The notes beneath the pieces are model-generated. The model saw only the letters and a program-made list of their open reading frames with translations, ran no database searches and was not told the origin of the DNA. Made by a program: the position numbers and the translations under genes. A stretch of 61,391 nucleotides of DNA from JAAYCB01 sp012744395 (GTDB lineage: Bacteria > Planctomycetota > Planctomycetia > Pirellulales > Thermoguttaceae): the NCBI GenBank assembly GCA_028703175.1, contig JAQVNJ010000019.1:1-61391 (forward strand), written 5' to 3'. Positions 36,123 to 44,654 of this stretch are shown here, piece by piece. Position 1 is the stretch's first letter. Each line of letters starts with the position of its first letter.

Positions 36123-36543
36123 GCGGCGGTCCGCCGTTGACGAGCGGCTGCCAGAGCGGGTCTGCCGGGAAAGATGGGGGGGGCCTCCACCGGCGCGGCA
36201 GACCTTCAAGCCGCAGGCCGCGGGGCAATCGCCGGCTGCGGCAGCGGCGGCCGCCCCCGCCTGCGGCGTTGCAGCGCGGCCCGAACTTTAGCGAGAATTG
36301 CCAGCCGCGAAAGGTCGGCCCGCCGCCCAGGGGGTTTATAGCGATTACAGAGGCTTTGCCTGGCAGAGATTTTGGGTCGTATCGCCTTTGGCAGACACAG
36401 ATTGCGTTTGACCGGTCCGCCCGCGGCAAAACTCCTTGAAGGTTTTTCGAATCTTGTTAAAGTCGAAGAATGTGGGCAGCGCCGCAGCGCCGCCCGGAGG
36501 GCGGTTCAGGCTACTGGTGACATAAGACAAGGCGTGCCATTCG
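36123..36543. other. 421-base intergenic region
   Basis: Nothing recognised. One AT-richer patch lies near 36400-36480. No hairpin followed by a T-run was seen. Confidence 0.35.
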
Positions 36544-37113
36544 ATGGTCGATTCGCGTCATCCGACGTCCGACGAGGTCGAGGAACTGCTCCGCAACGCT
36601 CAGCTCCGCGACGAGCTGGAACCGTTCTACGACGAATCCATCAGCCGGGTCGACGTCCGGCACTTGTCGCTCTCGGTGGAGAACGAATTCCTCGCCTCGA
36701 TGCTGGCGTGGGAGCGAGCGCCGGTGCTGCCGATCTACCGCTGGTTCGATCCGGAGCTGCGGCCGCCGAAACCCGCGGCCCTCGCTCCAGACGACCTGCA
36801 CAAGATCCTCTGGGACGTGATCGAGCAGCTTTACGAGAAGCAGATCGTGCTGGACTTCACGGACCACCTGTCCGACCTGGAGCTGTACTGCGTGATCTAT
36901 CGCGACATCCTGCCGGCGCGGGAGAAGAAGATCGAGCTTTCCGGCAACTACCTCCACTGGGACTGCTCCCACGCCGGCGGCGACCCGGAAGTCTGGCTCC
37001 GCTACTACGCGACGGACGAGGAGCGCGAGCAATGGGCCGAGACGTATCGGCAGCCGCTCCCCCCGAAGCTCTCGCCCCGATACCTCCGCGATTTGCCCCG
37101 CAACCCGTTCTGA
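36544..37113 (+). CDS. Conserved hypothetical protein, planctomycete type
   Basis: A 189-residue protein with no known domain. It looks globular and soluble, rich in acidic residues, with conserved-looking blocks HPTSDEVEELLRNAQLRDELEP (split by short gaps), NEFLASMLAWERAPVLPI, VLDFTDHLSDLELYCVIYRDIL and NYLHWDC. I believe near relatives occur in other Planctomycetota, but this was not searched. It stands alone between ZIP and the glycosyltransferase. The ATG at 36544 lacks a clear ribosome binding site. Confidence 0.7.
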   Translation: MVDSRHPTSDEVEELLRNAQLRDELEPFYDESISRVDVRHLSLSVENEFLASMLAWERAPVLPIYRWFDPELRPPKPAALAPDDLHKILWDVIEQLYEKQIVLDFTDHLSDLELYCVIYRDILPAREKKIELSGNYLHWDCSHAGGDPEVWLRYYATDEEREQWAETYRQPLPPKLSPRYLRDLPRNPF

Positions 37114-37238
37114 ACGTTTCCCCTAGCGGCCGGCGCGGCCCTGCTTCCGCATTTCCATGACCGGCGACGCTCCCTGGCCCGAGGCCAGACGTCGCATCTC
37201 CTTCCAGCCACGCGCGGGGACTCCCTCCCGCCGCTCCG

Positions 37239-38048
37239 ATGAACAAGTCCCAACCGCAAGGCCTCTCCGTCCTGATGCCGGTCTACAACGAAGAGCGGAC
37301 CGTCGCGGAGATTCTTGCCAAGGTCCTCCGGCTGCCGGTCGTCCTGAAGGAGGTCCTGGTCGTCGACGACGGCTCCCGCGACCGCAGCGCGGCAATCGTC
37401 GAGCGGATTGCGTCGGAGGACCGCCGGGTGCGGCTCGTCCGCCTCGATCGCAACCGGGGGAAGACCGCGGCCATCGCCCGCGCCCTCCAGGAGGCGACCG
37501 GCGAGTTGATCATCATCCAGGACGCCGACCTGGAGTACGATCCGGCGGAGATCCCCGAGTTGATTGCGCCGATCGTCGAAGGCAAGGCCGACGTGGTCTA
37601 CGGGAGCCGCTTCATGGTCCGCCGCGCTGCCCGCGTGCTGTACTTCTACCACTATCTGGCCAACCGCTTTTTGACCTTCGTCTCCAACCTGCTGACCAAC
37701 CGCAACATGACCGACATCGAAACCTGCTACAAGGCGTTTCGTGCCGGGGTGATCAAGCCGCTCGAGCTGACCAGCAGCGGATTCGGCATGGAGGTCGAGA
37801 TCACGGCGATGATCTGCAAGACGGCCGCGCGGACCTACGAAGTGCCGATCTCCTACTACGGCCGGACCTACGAGGAGGGGAAGAAGATCGGCATCTGCGA
37901 CGGCCTGGCCGCCCTGTTCTACATCGGCTATTACAACCTCGTGCAGCCGTTCACGGCCGCCGGCCGGACGTACCGGAAACGGGTCAACGCGCACCTGGCC
38001 GAGCTGCACGCTTCCGCCGCGCAGGAAAACGGGCCGCAGGAGCGGTGA
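37239..38048 (+). CDS. GT2 family glycosyltransferase (dolichyl-phosphate mannose synthase-like)
   Basis: A 269-residue GT-A-fold enzyme without transmembrane helices. LMPVYNEERTV at 13-23, VVDDGSRD near 45-52 and the metal motif DAD(LEYDPAEIP) near 93 are all present. The Q-x-x-R-W-like segment is not obvious. The FEYxG-like region reads YGRTYEEGKKIG. It probably transfers a sugar to a lipid phosphate carrier at the inner membrane. The ATG at 37239 is used. Confidence 0.88.
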   Translation: MNKSQPQGLSVLMPVYNEERTVAEILAKVLRLPVVLKEVLVVDDGSRDRSAAIVERIASEDRRVRLVRLDRNRGKTAAIARALQEATGELIIIQDADLEYDPAEIPELIAPIVEGKADVVYGSRFMVRRAARVLYFYHYLANRFLTFVSNLLTNRNMTDIETCYKAFRAGVIKPLELTSSGFGMEVEITAMICKTAARTYEVPISYYGRTYEEGKKIGICDGLAALFYIGYYNLVQPFTAAGRTYRKRVNAHLAELHASAAQENGPQER

Positions 38049-38140
38049 AACGATCGCCACGGCGAATCGCCCCACTTCAGAGGGGGTCGCCCGGCACTTC
38101 CCTGCCGCGGGCAAATCCCCATCGTGCCAGAAATCCGGAC

Positions 38141-38185
38141 TTGCACATTCGCAATTTGCAGATACAATACTTGCAGGTGCAATTT
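38141..38185 (+). repeat. Three tandem 15-bp imperfect repeats upstream of the small-gene module
   Basis: TTGCA begins at 38141, 38156 and 38171, exactly 15 bases apart. The units are TTGCACATTCGCAAT, TTGCAGATACAATAC and TTGCAGGTGCAATTT, consensus TTGCAxATxCAATxx. GCAATTTG occurs at 38151 and 38179. The array ends 51 bases before the first ATG of the module and is AT-rich relative to its surroundings. It may be a tandem operator or part of a promoter region. Confidence 0.7.
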
Positions 38186-38236
38186 GTGAACCTCCACAAA
38201 CCGAAGACCGGCTCCCCCATTTCAAGGACAGTACCC

Positions 38237-38731
38237 ATGGCCCCGATTGTGCGTGTCACACGGCGGGAATTTCTCGGCGACCGGCAGGGAAGAACCTTCG
38301 CCGATGTCCTCGATGATCCCGAGCAGCCGTTTGATGAAGTCCTCGACTTTTTCAACGACGCCGAGCGGCAGCGCCGCATGGAGGAAGCGGAAGTCCATCA
38401 TGATCGGCCGGCTCTCGCCGGGGTCGTTCGCGAGCTCGAGTTGCAGCCGGCGGTCGACGACTTCCTGGCATCGAAAGACCCTCCGCGAACGAAGCGTCTG
38501 CGACAAGCCGTGGGCGTGCTTGTTCGCATCATCATGGAGCAGCGCGGGTGGAAGAAGACCGGCAAGAAGGGGTCGCTTGGCGTCCGCGTCCACGTCACCA
38601 AGGGCACCAGAACCCCCGGCGCCTATCACAATACCGGAGGACTGGCGTTCTGGTTCCTCCGCGCGGAGAGATACGAACTTGTCGACGGAATGCCGTTCCG
38701 CTCGGTCAGAGAACGGGCCGAAAGCGTTTAA
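38237..38731 (+). CDS. Hypothetical protein A, paralogue of protein D in the same module
   Basis: A 164-residue soluble protein of no family I can name. Residues 1-108 are about half identical to the 114-residue protein encoded at 39445-39789: both have a VTRxEFLxDRQG block, DVLDDPEQPFD, FFN and QRRME, and a VxxVVRxLE segment. After that it has an extra C-terminal part (RVHVTKGTRTPGAYHNTGG, and then a Glu-rich end) that the partner lacks. The ATG at 38237 is used. It follows the 15-bp repeat array and precedes the BON gene by 68 bases. Confidence 0.7.
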   Translation: MAPIVRVTRREFLGDRQGRTFADVLDDPEQPFDEVLDFFNDAERQRRMEEAEVHHDRPALAGVVRELELQPAVDDFLASKDPPRTKRLRQAVGVLVRIIMEQRGWKKTGKKGSLGVRVHVTKGTRTPGAYHNTGGLAFWFLRAERYELVDGMPFRSVRERAESV

Positions 38732-38799
38732 CGCGGAGGCCTGGTGACGAACTCGAAGTCAAGCCTGTTGATCACCGCAAGAAACCTGGAGCTGAGACC

Positions 38800-39051
38800 G
38801 TGTTGGGAAAACAAGGCATACCGGACAAGGTGCTCCAGAAGAAAGTCAATCAGCGGCTGGTGAGGGCCGGCCTGGGGTCTGGGTGCTCGATTGCCGCCAC
38901 GGTCCGCAACGGGCAGGTGACGCTTTCGGGCATGCTGCAACGCGACAATCAACGACGTGCCGTCTTGCGGGCGGCCTCCGGCGTCGACGGCGTCAAGCAG
39001 GTGGTCGACCAATTGAAGGTGCAAATCAGAAAGACCTACGGCAAGGGCTGA
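38800..39051 (+). CDS. BON domain protein, small
   Basis: An 83-residue protein that is essentially one BON domain (phospholipid-binding/osmotically-inducible fold): LQKKVNQRLVRAGL, then AATVRNGQVTLSGML, then a helix and VDGVKQVVDQL. No signal peptide is visible, so it may act in the cytosol, unlike OsmY. Start is GTG at 38800 with GGAG 8 bases before it. The open frame continues upstream through gene A, but the domain begins just after this codon. It is the second gene of the small-gene module. Confidence 0.7.
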   Translation: MLGKQGIPDKVLQKKVNQRLVRAGLGSGCSIAATVRNGQVTLSGMLQRDNQRRAVLRAASGVDGVKQVVDQLKVQIRKTYGKG

Positions 39052-39125
39052 CCCCGCCTTCCGAAGGCTCCGGCGGCGGCCGGTGCCCTCCCGCGGCAAT
39101 CGGAAAGCTCGTACGAGGGTGATCT

Positions 39126-39389
39126 ATGGATACTTTTAATGTTTGGGTCAGCCCCAAGGGACGCGACTGCCGGGTGAGCGTCGAGGGCATCAAGAATGCC
39201 GATTGGCTCCTCCATCGGCTCAGTCATTCCTTCGTGTTCAAAACCAGCGAATCGCTCGACGAGGACTCCCGTTCTTCGTTATGCACGTTTTCCGTGCTCT
39301 ATAACTTCCAGATGACCCAGAACAGTCTTGAGCGACTTCTGACCGCGATCCCCGAGGTGCGCCTGCTGAGGGGGGCCGCAGAGACCTGA
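39126..39389 (+). CDS. Hypothetical protein C, small orphan
   Basis: An 87-residue soluble protein of no known family. It mixes beta and helical segments: TFNVWVSPKGRDCRVSVEGI, then a WLLHRLSHSFVFK segment, and a C-terminal helix LERLLTAIPEVRLLR. The ATG at 39126 has GAGGG 6 to 9 bases upstream. It follows the BON gene by 74 bases and precedes protein D by 55 bases, so the four genes are probably one transcript. Confidence 0.6.
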   Translation: MDTFNVWVSPKGRDCRVSVEGIKNADWLLHRLSHSFVFKTSESLDEDSRSSLCTFSVLYNFQMTQNSLERLLTAIPEVRLLRGAAET

Positions 39390-39444
39390 TTGCTCCAGCA
39401 GATTGGCATGGAGGAGGCGTGATTAAATCAAGGGGACCCGAACG

Positions 39445-39789
39445 ATGGTTGTCGTGCATGTGACCCGCCAGGAGTTTCTCAAGGATCGTCAAGGCAAGCG
39501 GCTCTCCGACGTACTGGATGATCCCGAGCAGCCCTTTGACGCCTTGCTCGCTTTCTTCAACCGCGAAGAACCGCAGCGACGCATGGAGGATTCCGAGACC
39601 TATGACAAGAAGGCGCCTGTGGCGGCGGTCGTCCGAGACCTGGAGGCCCTGCCTGATGTTCAGGCCTTCCTCTCCGCCGGAGACCCGCAACGGAAGAAGC
39701 GGTTCGAGCAGACGGTCGCGGTTGTCGTGCGGATGATCATGGAACGTCTCGGTTGGGAGTTGATCCCGAAAAAGACGGCCAAGCGGTGA
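39445..39789 (+). CDS. Hypothetical protein D, short paralogue of protein A
   Basis: A 114-residue soluble protein. It matches the N-terminal 108 residues of protein A (VTRQEFLKDRQG, DVLDDPEQPFD, AFFNREEPQRRME, DLEALPDVQAFL, and a basic end), and lacks the C-terminal part. Such a pair is a sign of duplication within the module. The ATG at 39445 has GGGGA about 8 bases before it. The gene ends 27 bases before the stop of the convergent GTPase. Confidence 0.7.
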   Translation: MVVVHVTRQEFLKDRQGKRLSDVLDDPEQPFDALLAFFNREEPQRRMEDSETYDKKAPVAAVVRDLEALPDVQAFLSAGDPQRKKRFEQTVAVVVRMIMERLGWELIPKKTAKR

Positions 39790-39816
39790 CATCTCCGGCG
39801 TCGGTTGCCGCCCCCG

Positions 39817-41673
39817 TCAGCGGTATGCCGATTCGCCCGCGTGGATGGCCGCCAGCGCTTGCTCGACGGCGAGAAAGGCTTCGCCGCGGGGGGTCAACGC
39901 GCCGCGGCGGAGGTCTTCGAGCAGGTCCCCAAGCAGTTCCCTCTCCAGCCAGGCCGCCAGCCATTGTGCTCGGCGTTCGGCATAGCGGGCCTGGAGCCGG
40001 GCGAACAGGCGGCCGGCCGCCTGCCGCACCCCTTCGCCGGCGCCGCTGACGACCGCCTCGCCTCCGCCGGCAATCCCCCCGGCGATCGCCGCCTCGGTTG
40101 CCAGCTCGGTGGCCGTGTGGCTGGCGGCGTGCACCGCCGCCTGGCCGACCAGGTCGCCGGCCAGGACAAATCCGCTCACCGCCAACGTAACGCTGATCGC
40201 CGGCCGCGCCAAGGCGGCCACGTGGTCGATTGAGCGCAAGAACTTCACCACCCGCGGGTTGCCCCCCCTCCACGCATCGAGCTGCTGCGCGAGGAACTGG
40301 CGATAATCCTCGTCCACGGCGGGCAGCGCTTCGTGGGCCAGGCGGACCCGCTCGAGAAGCCGCTGCCGCGCGTTTCCGCCAAGCATCGCCAGCAGCCGGG
40401 GGCGCAGCGTATCGTTGCCGATCTTCGTCAACCGCTCCAACTCATCGAGGATCTTCTCCACGGCGAGCACGATCGCTCCGCGTTCCTTCTGGCGGAACGA
40501 ATCGAGCGGATCGGCATCCGGCCGGCCCATCGACCAGACGGCTCGGACCGGGCGGATCACCTGCCGGCCCACAGCGCGGTAGAAGCCGTGAATTCCACGA
40601 GACCAGGTGCTGCGGCTGGCGTCCCACCAGGCGCGGATTTCGTCGACGAGCACGCTTGCGGGCAGGTTCGGCCAGACAACGCGGGCCATTTCGGCGGCGG
40701 AGAGCGTCTCCGCCGCGGCGGAAAATTCGCCCGCCGCGCCCCTGAGCCGGGCAAGATAGGCCGGCAATCCGGAGTCGGGGTCGAGCACGCGGCGCAGCGC
40801 GCCGCGAAACGTGCGGATCTTGATCGCGTCGAAGTGCAGCGCCGCCAGCTGCTCGCGGAGATTGCCGGCGGTCTCCGGTTCGCCGCGGCCGTCCGGACCG
40901 ACCGCGTAAACCGGCAACCGCCGCGACTCGGCCGCCCGCCGATCGTGCGGGGCCACGTAGACCAGTTCGGGCGATGCGCCCGTCTCGGTGCAAAAGGTCT
41001 GGAGCCACTGCGGCCAATAGGCGCGGTCGGCCTTCAGATCGCACTGGTTGAAGATCACGATCACCGGCTTGTCGGCTTCGGCGGCCTCGCGAAAAAACTG
41101 CTTGACCGCCGCGTCGTTATACTTCTGCTGGGTCAGGACCGCGATCAGCACGTCGGCCGACTCGCGGATCGCCCGGGCCCGACGCCAGTTGACCACCGCG
41201 TCGGAATCCACGTCGGGCGCGTCGATGAGCAGGAGTCTCGGTGGGACATGGGCCCCCACGCGCCAGAACAGCCGATCCTCCTCGGACTCTTCGAGCGGAT
41301 CCTCGGCGGATCGCCACGGTTTGAGCACGAATCCTTCAAACAGCCGCGCGAGCGGGCCGGCATCGACGCTGCCCCGCGGCACGAGGCAGACGGGGTGCTT
41401 GGTGCCCGCGGCCAGGGGGCTGACCGCGCTGGCCAACTCGCCCGCCAGTTGATTGAACAGGACCGATTTGCCGATGTTGGTTCCCCCCACGACGGCGACG
41501 ACAAGAACCGGGTTGGCTTGGAGTTGGGGGAGGAGCTTGTGGTCGAGCAGTTGGAACCACTGGGTCGCCGCCGGGGAGGGGATCCCGAGGTGGGCGGCGG
41601 CCGGTTTCAGCCGGGCAAGCGCCTCGTCGAGTTGGCGAACCTGGTGGGCCCAGGCCCGATAGTCGGCAGTCAT
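39817..41673 (-). CDS. Large GTPase with membrane-associated C-terminal region
   Basis: A 618-residue protein with a dynamin-like or Era-like GTPase domain: GGTNIGKS (P-loop, 63-70), a TKHPVC switch-like segment, G3 DAPDVDS (near 151), and G4 NQCD (near 212). The remaining 350 residues are helical, with a hydrophobic region at about 500-560 (AISVTLAVSGFVLAGDLVGQ and IAGGIAGGGEAV), suggesting membrane association. This resembles planctomycete GTPases of unknown function, possibly dynamin-like. It is probably in one operon with the ketosynthase-like gene (56 bases upstream) and the acyltransferase-like gene. Confidence 0.8.
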   Translation of the reverse strand: MTADYRAWAHQVRQLDEALARLKPAAAHLGIPSPAATQWFQLLDHKLLPQLQANPVLVVAVVGGTNIGKSVLFNQLAGELASAVSPLAAGTKHPVCLVPRGSVDAGPLARLFEGFVLKPWRSAEDPLEESEEDRLFWRVGAHVPPRLLLIDAPDVDSDAVVNWRRARAIRESADVLIAVLTQQKYNDAAVKQFFREAAEADKPVIVIFNQCDLKADRAYWPQWLQTFCTETGASPELVYVAPHDRRAAESRRLPVYAVGPDGRGEPETAGNLREQLAALHFDAIKIRTFRGALRRVLDPDSGLPAYLARLRGAAGEFSAAAETLSAAEMARVVWPNLPASVLVDEIRAWWDASRSTWSRGIHGFYRAVGRQVIRPVRAVWSMGRPDADPLDSFRQKERGAIVLAVEKILDELERLTKIGNDTLRPRLLAMLGGNARQRLLERVRLAHEALPAVDEDYRQFLAQQLDAWRGGNPRVVKFLRSIDHVAALARPAISVTLAVSGFVLAGDLVGQAAVHAASHTATELATEAAIAGGIAGGGEAVVSGAGEGVRQAAGRLFARLQARYAERRAQWLAAWLERELLGDLLEDLRRGALTPRGEAFLAVEQALAAIHAGESAYR

Positions 41674-41729
41674 CGTTGGTCGGAACGTGTCGCCCGTGAA
41701 AACCAGGAGATCCGTTCCTTAACCGTACC

Positions 41730-42986
41730 TTACGCTTTGGCGAGGATCACGGCCACCGAATGCCCCATGCGGGACTGGTTGAGGACCAGGGCGGTGGCCG
41801 GCGCGCCTTCCAGCGGCCGATCGCGGACGACGTTGATGGGGCATTGGGGGTCGGGGGTCTGATAGTTTCGTGTCGGGGGGACGACACCGTTTTGCAGTCC
41901 CAGCAGGCTCGCCGCCAGTTCGACGAGCCCGGCACCAGCGCCGAGATTGCCGAAATTGCCCTTGGGGGCCGTGACGGGCACGTCGCCGAGGACCTCGCGG
42001 ATCGCGGCGGCCTCGGCTCGGTCGTCGTCGACCGTGCCCATCCCATCGGCGTTGACGTGGCCGATCTTGTCCGGTGCCGTGCGGGCGTCGGCCAAGGCGC
42101 CGCGGATCGCCCGGCAAATCGCCTCGGGGCGCGGCGGCTGGCCAGGCAGCCGCGGCTGGTAGGTTGCGGCCAGTCCGCAGACGGTGGCCAGGGGCCGGGC
42201 CCCGCGCCGCAACGCCAAGGTCCGCTCTTCGAGAACGACCGCCGCGGCGCCCTCGCCATGGACGGTGCCGTCGCGATCGGCGTCGAACGGCCGGCAGGCG
42301 GCGGCCGGATCGTCGACTCTTCGCGAGAGCGGGTAGGCGTCTTCCTTTGCCCAGACCTGGGGATGGATTCGCGAACTGGTGCAGCCGGCGATCATCGCGT
42401 CGGCCTGGCCGCGCTGGATGACGCGGACCGCCTCGGCCAGGGCGGTCAACCCCGAGGCCCGCTCGACGGTCACCGAGTTGTTCGGGCCGCGCCCGTCGCG
42501 CCCGATCCCCACGTGGCAGGCCGGCATGTTGGGCAAATACTTGAGCATCCAGAGGGGGAACATCTCGTCCATCGCGGCCGGCCCCCAGAGCGCTCCGTCG
42601 AAAACACCCTCCGGCGCGCATCGCCTGTAGGCTCGCTCCAGCTCGACGAGATCGACGGCGATCAGGTCGGCTCCAAACACGACGCCGAGGCGTTCCGGGT
42701 CGATGGCGCCGTCCCTTGCGCCGGAATCGATCCAGGCCCTGTCCGCGGCGACGAAGCCCATCTGGATGTCATGGCTCATGACCTTGATGTTCTTGCGGGG
42801 CTTGACGTGTTCCTTGGCGTTGAACTCGCCCACCCGGGCGCCAATCCGGCTGGCGAGCGGCGTCTCGCGCAGCTCGTCGAGCACGCCGACGCCGCTTCGC
42901 CCTTCGCACAGGGCGCGGAAGAAATCGGCGTTCTCGACGCCGATCGGGCTGACCAGCCCGAGCCCAGTGATCACCACTTCACGCAT
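41730..42986 (-). CDS. Beta-ketoacyl synthase-like protein lacking the Cys-His-His triad
   Basis: A 418-residue thiolase-fold protein whose overall sequence follows FabF from start to end (VVITGLGLVSPIG, DAMIAG, RPFDADRDGTVHGEGAAAVVLEE). All three catalytic residues appear replaced: Cys by Arg176 (GPNNSVTVERASG, where FabF has TACTSG), first His by Asp314 (NADGMGT for NAHGTST), second His by Asn347 (GNFGN for SMTGH). Lys342 is kept. It should not catalyse condensation. It may be a chain-length-factor-like partner or a binding protein. The ATG at 42986 is used and the ribosome binding site is weak. It is 144 bases downstream of the acyltransferase-like gene. Confidence 0.82.
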   Translation of the reverse strand: MREVVITGLGLVSPIGVENADFFRALCEGRSGVGVLDELRETPLASRIGARVGEFNAKEHVKPRKNIKVMSHDIQMGFVAADRAWIDSGARDGAIDPERLGVVFGADLIAVDLVELERAYRRCAPEGVFDGALWGPAAMDEMFPLWMLKYLPNMPACHVGIGRDGRGPNNSVTVERASGLTALAEAVRVIQRGQADAMIAGCTSSRIHPQVWAKEDAYPLSRRVDDPAAACRPFDADRDGTVHGEGAAAVVLEERTLALRRGARPLATVCGLAATYQPRLPGQPPRPEAICRAIRGALADARTAPDKIGHVNADGMGTVDDDRAEAAAIREVLGDVPVTAPKGNFGNLGAGAGLVELAASLLGLQNGVVPPTRNYQTPDPQCPINVVRDRPLEGAPATALVLNQSRMGHSVAVILAKA

Positions 42987-43130
42987 TGGCAATGTATCCC
43001 ATTCTGGTTGGCGCGGGGGGCCCGAGGGGCCGCTCCGCCTCGCAGCGGGGCGCGCTGCTCGCCTTGCCGGACAACGGATTCCGCCGCGCATCTTCGGGCA
43101 GTCTCCGCGAGCGCCAGGCCGATCCGCGGT

Positions 43131-44258
43131 TCACCTCCCGAACCAGTCATAGATGCGATAGGTCTTCGTCCTCTCGGCGCCCCCTTTTTCCAGGCTGCCC
43201 CGCGAGAACGTATTCGTTTCCAGGACCCAGGAGAACTCGGCTTCTTCCATGCCCCACTCGATCGCCCGCGGCACGATCCCGCTCATCAGCACCAGCCCGA
43301 TCCCGTGCAGTTGATACTCGGGAATCACGTTGGTGCTGATCAGCCGCAGCCGTTTGATCGCCTTCTTGTTCCGCAACAGCTTCACGAAACCGAACGGAAA
43401 CAGCCGCCCGTCGATCTCTTTGATCCGCGGATTGTAGTCCAACAGGGCGAAGCAGGCGCCGATCATCCTGCCGTCGACTTCGGCGCCGACGGACAGTTCG
43501 GGGACGATCAGGTGCTTCAGGCCCTTGGCCTGGTGGCGGACCTCGGCCTCGCTCATCGGCACGAAGCCCCACGTGTTCGTCAGCGCCTGGTTGTAGATGG
43601 AGACGAACGCGACCACATCCTCGAAGAACCTCGCCTTGTTCAAGGGGCGGACCGTTACGCCGCAGCGCTCGATGATCTGCTCGCAGATCGGCGTCAGCCG
43701 CTCCATGACCTTCGGCAACATGCCCACGTGCCCCCAGTAAGCGAAGGCGTCCTGACATTTGCGGAAACCGAAGTCTTCCACGAGCCGCTCGTAGTAGGGG
43801 GGATTGTAGGTCATCATGAAGTACGGGCTCGTGTCGAACCCCTCGATCAACAGCCCGATCTCGGCGTTCAGCGACGGGTTCGTCGGACCGCGGACCTGGT
43901 GGATGTCGCGTTCCGCAAACCAGTCGCAGACCGCGCGGAACAGCCCGTCGGCCACCTCCTGATCGTCCACCGACTCGAAGAAGCCGAAGAACCCCACGTC
44001 TTCCTTGTGGTATTCGATGTGCCCGACGTTGAGGATCGCCGCGATCCGCCCGCAGACCTCGCCGCCGCGATAGGCCAGAAACGTCTGAACTTGATTCCGG
44101 TCGTAGAACGGGTTCGGCGCGTAGCCGACCTGCTCCTTCTGATAACCCCGCAGCGGCGGAATCCAGAGCGGATCGCCCGCGTATTGCTTCCAGGGATATG
44201 CCAGAAACTGCTTTTTTTCGCGCCGGGACACCACCGGTCGGACGAGAAGTTCAGCCAT
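43131..44258 (-). CDS. GNAT-like N-acyltransferase family protein
   Basis: A 375-residue soluble protein with the weak acetyltransferase-fold pattern seen in FemX/BioF2-like planctomycete proteins: VCGRIAAILNVGHIEYH (a GNAT A motif), FFGFFESVDDQEVADGLF, IHQVRGPTNPSLN, and a second half with IGACFALLDYNP and TNVIPEYQLHGIGLVLMSGIV (a second CoA-binding-like segment). It may be a tandem GNAT. The substrate is unknown. The ATG at 44258 is preferred over a longer upstream frame because the conserved part begins here. Confidence 0.75.
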   Translation of the reverse strand: MAELLVRPVVSRREKKQFLAYPWKQYAGDPLWIPPLRGYQKEQVGYAPNPFYDRNQVQTFLAYRGGEVCGRIAAILNVGHIEYHKEDVGFFGFFESVDDQEVADGLFRAVCDWFAERDIHQVRGPTNPSLNAEIGLLIEGFDTSPYFMMTYNPPYYERLVEDFGFRKCQDAFAYWGHVGMLPKVMERLTPICEQIIERCGVTVRPLNKARFFEDVVAFVSIYNQALTNTWGFVPMSEAEVRHQAKGLKHLIVPELSVGAEVDGRMIGACFALLDYNPRIKEIDGRLFPFGFVKLLRNKKAIKRLRLISTNVIPEYQLHGIGLVLMSGIVPRAIEWGMEEAEFSWVLETNTFSRGSLEKGGAERTKTYRIYDWFGR

Positions 44259-44654
44259 GGACTGTGCTTTCAAAGGGGCGCTTGCCCCATCGTGGAGGAT
44301 AGCGGGGTGGTTAACCGGGAAAGGGGAAGAAACAGGTGAACCCACCGCCGAAGGATGATCGGCGACAACAAGGCAGCCCTCGCCTCCGCCCGACCGTCAT
44401 CACGCGAGGGCGTGAAGAGTCCTTGCCAGCAGCCCCCTCTTTCGGGTCGAAACAGGTTTGCATCAATGAAGACCGACAGCCAAAAATTCTACCCCCTGGC
44501 ATTCCGAATGGTCAACGGAGTCCATCCCACCGTCAGGGTGGCACGCTCCCGTTCTCTCCTCGTTCCGGTGCCCGGTGCGGGAGGCCGCGCCGGTTTGAGC
44601 GGGCTGTCTTCCGGGCCAATCGCCGCCGGTTGGCCGAAACACGGCTTCCGCTCC
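44259..44654. other. 396-base intergenic region
   Basis: Between the acyltransferase-like gene start and the end of the BatA gene. A small hairpin (CCCACC GTCA GGGTGG) at about 44527-44542 lies downstream of the BatA operon and may act as a terminator, but no T-run follows. No gene recognised. Confidence 0.35.

Noticed and set aside
38077..38236. The repeat-bearing stretch as part of a coding frame (LHIRN, LQIQY, LQVQF read-through)
   Set aside because: It reads as a five-residue repeat only because the unit is 15 bases long. The frame begins inside the glycosyltransferase gene and no start codon fits.
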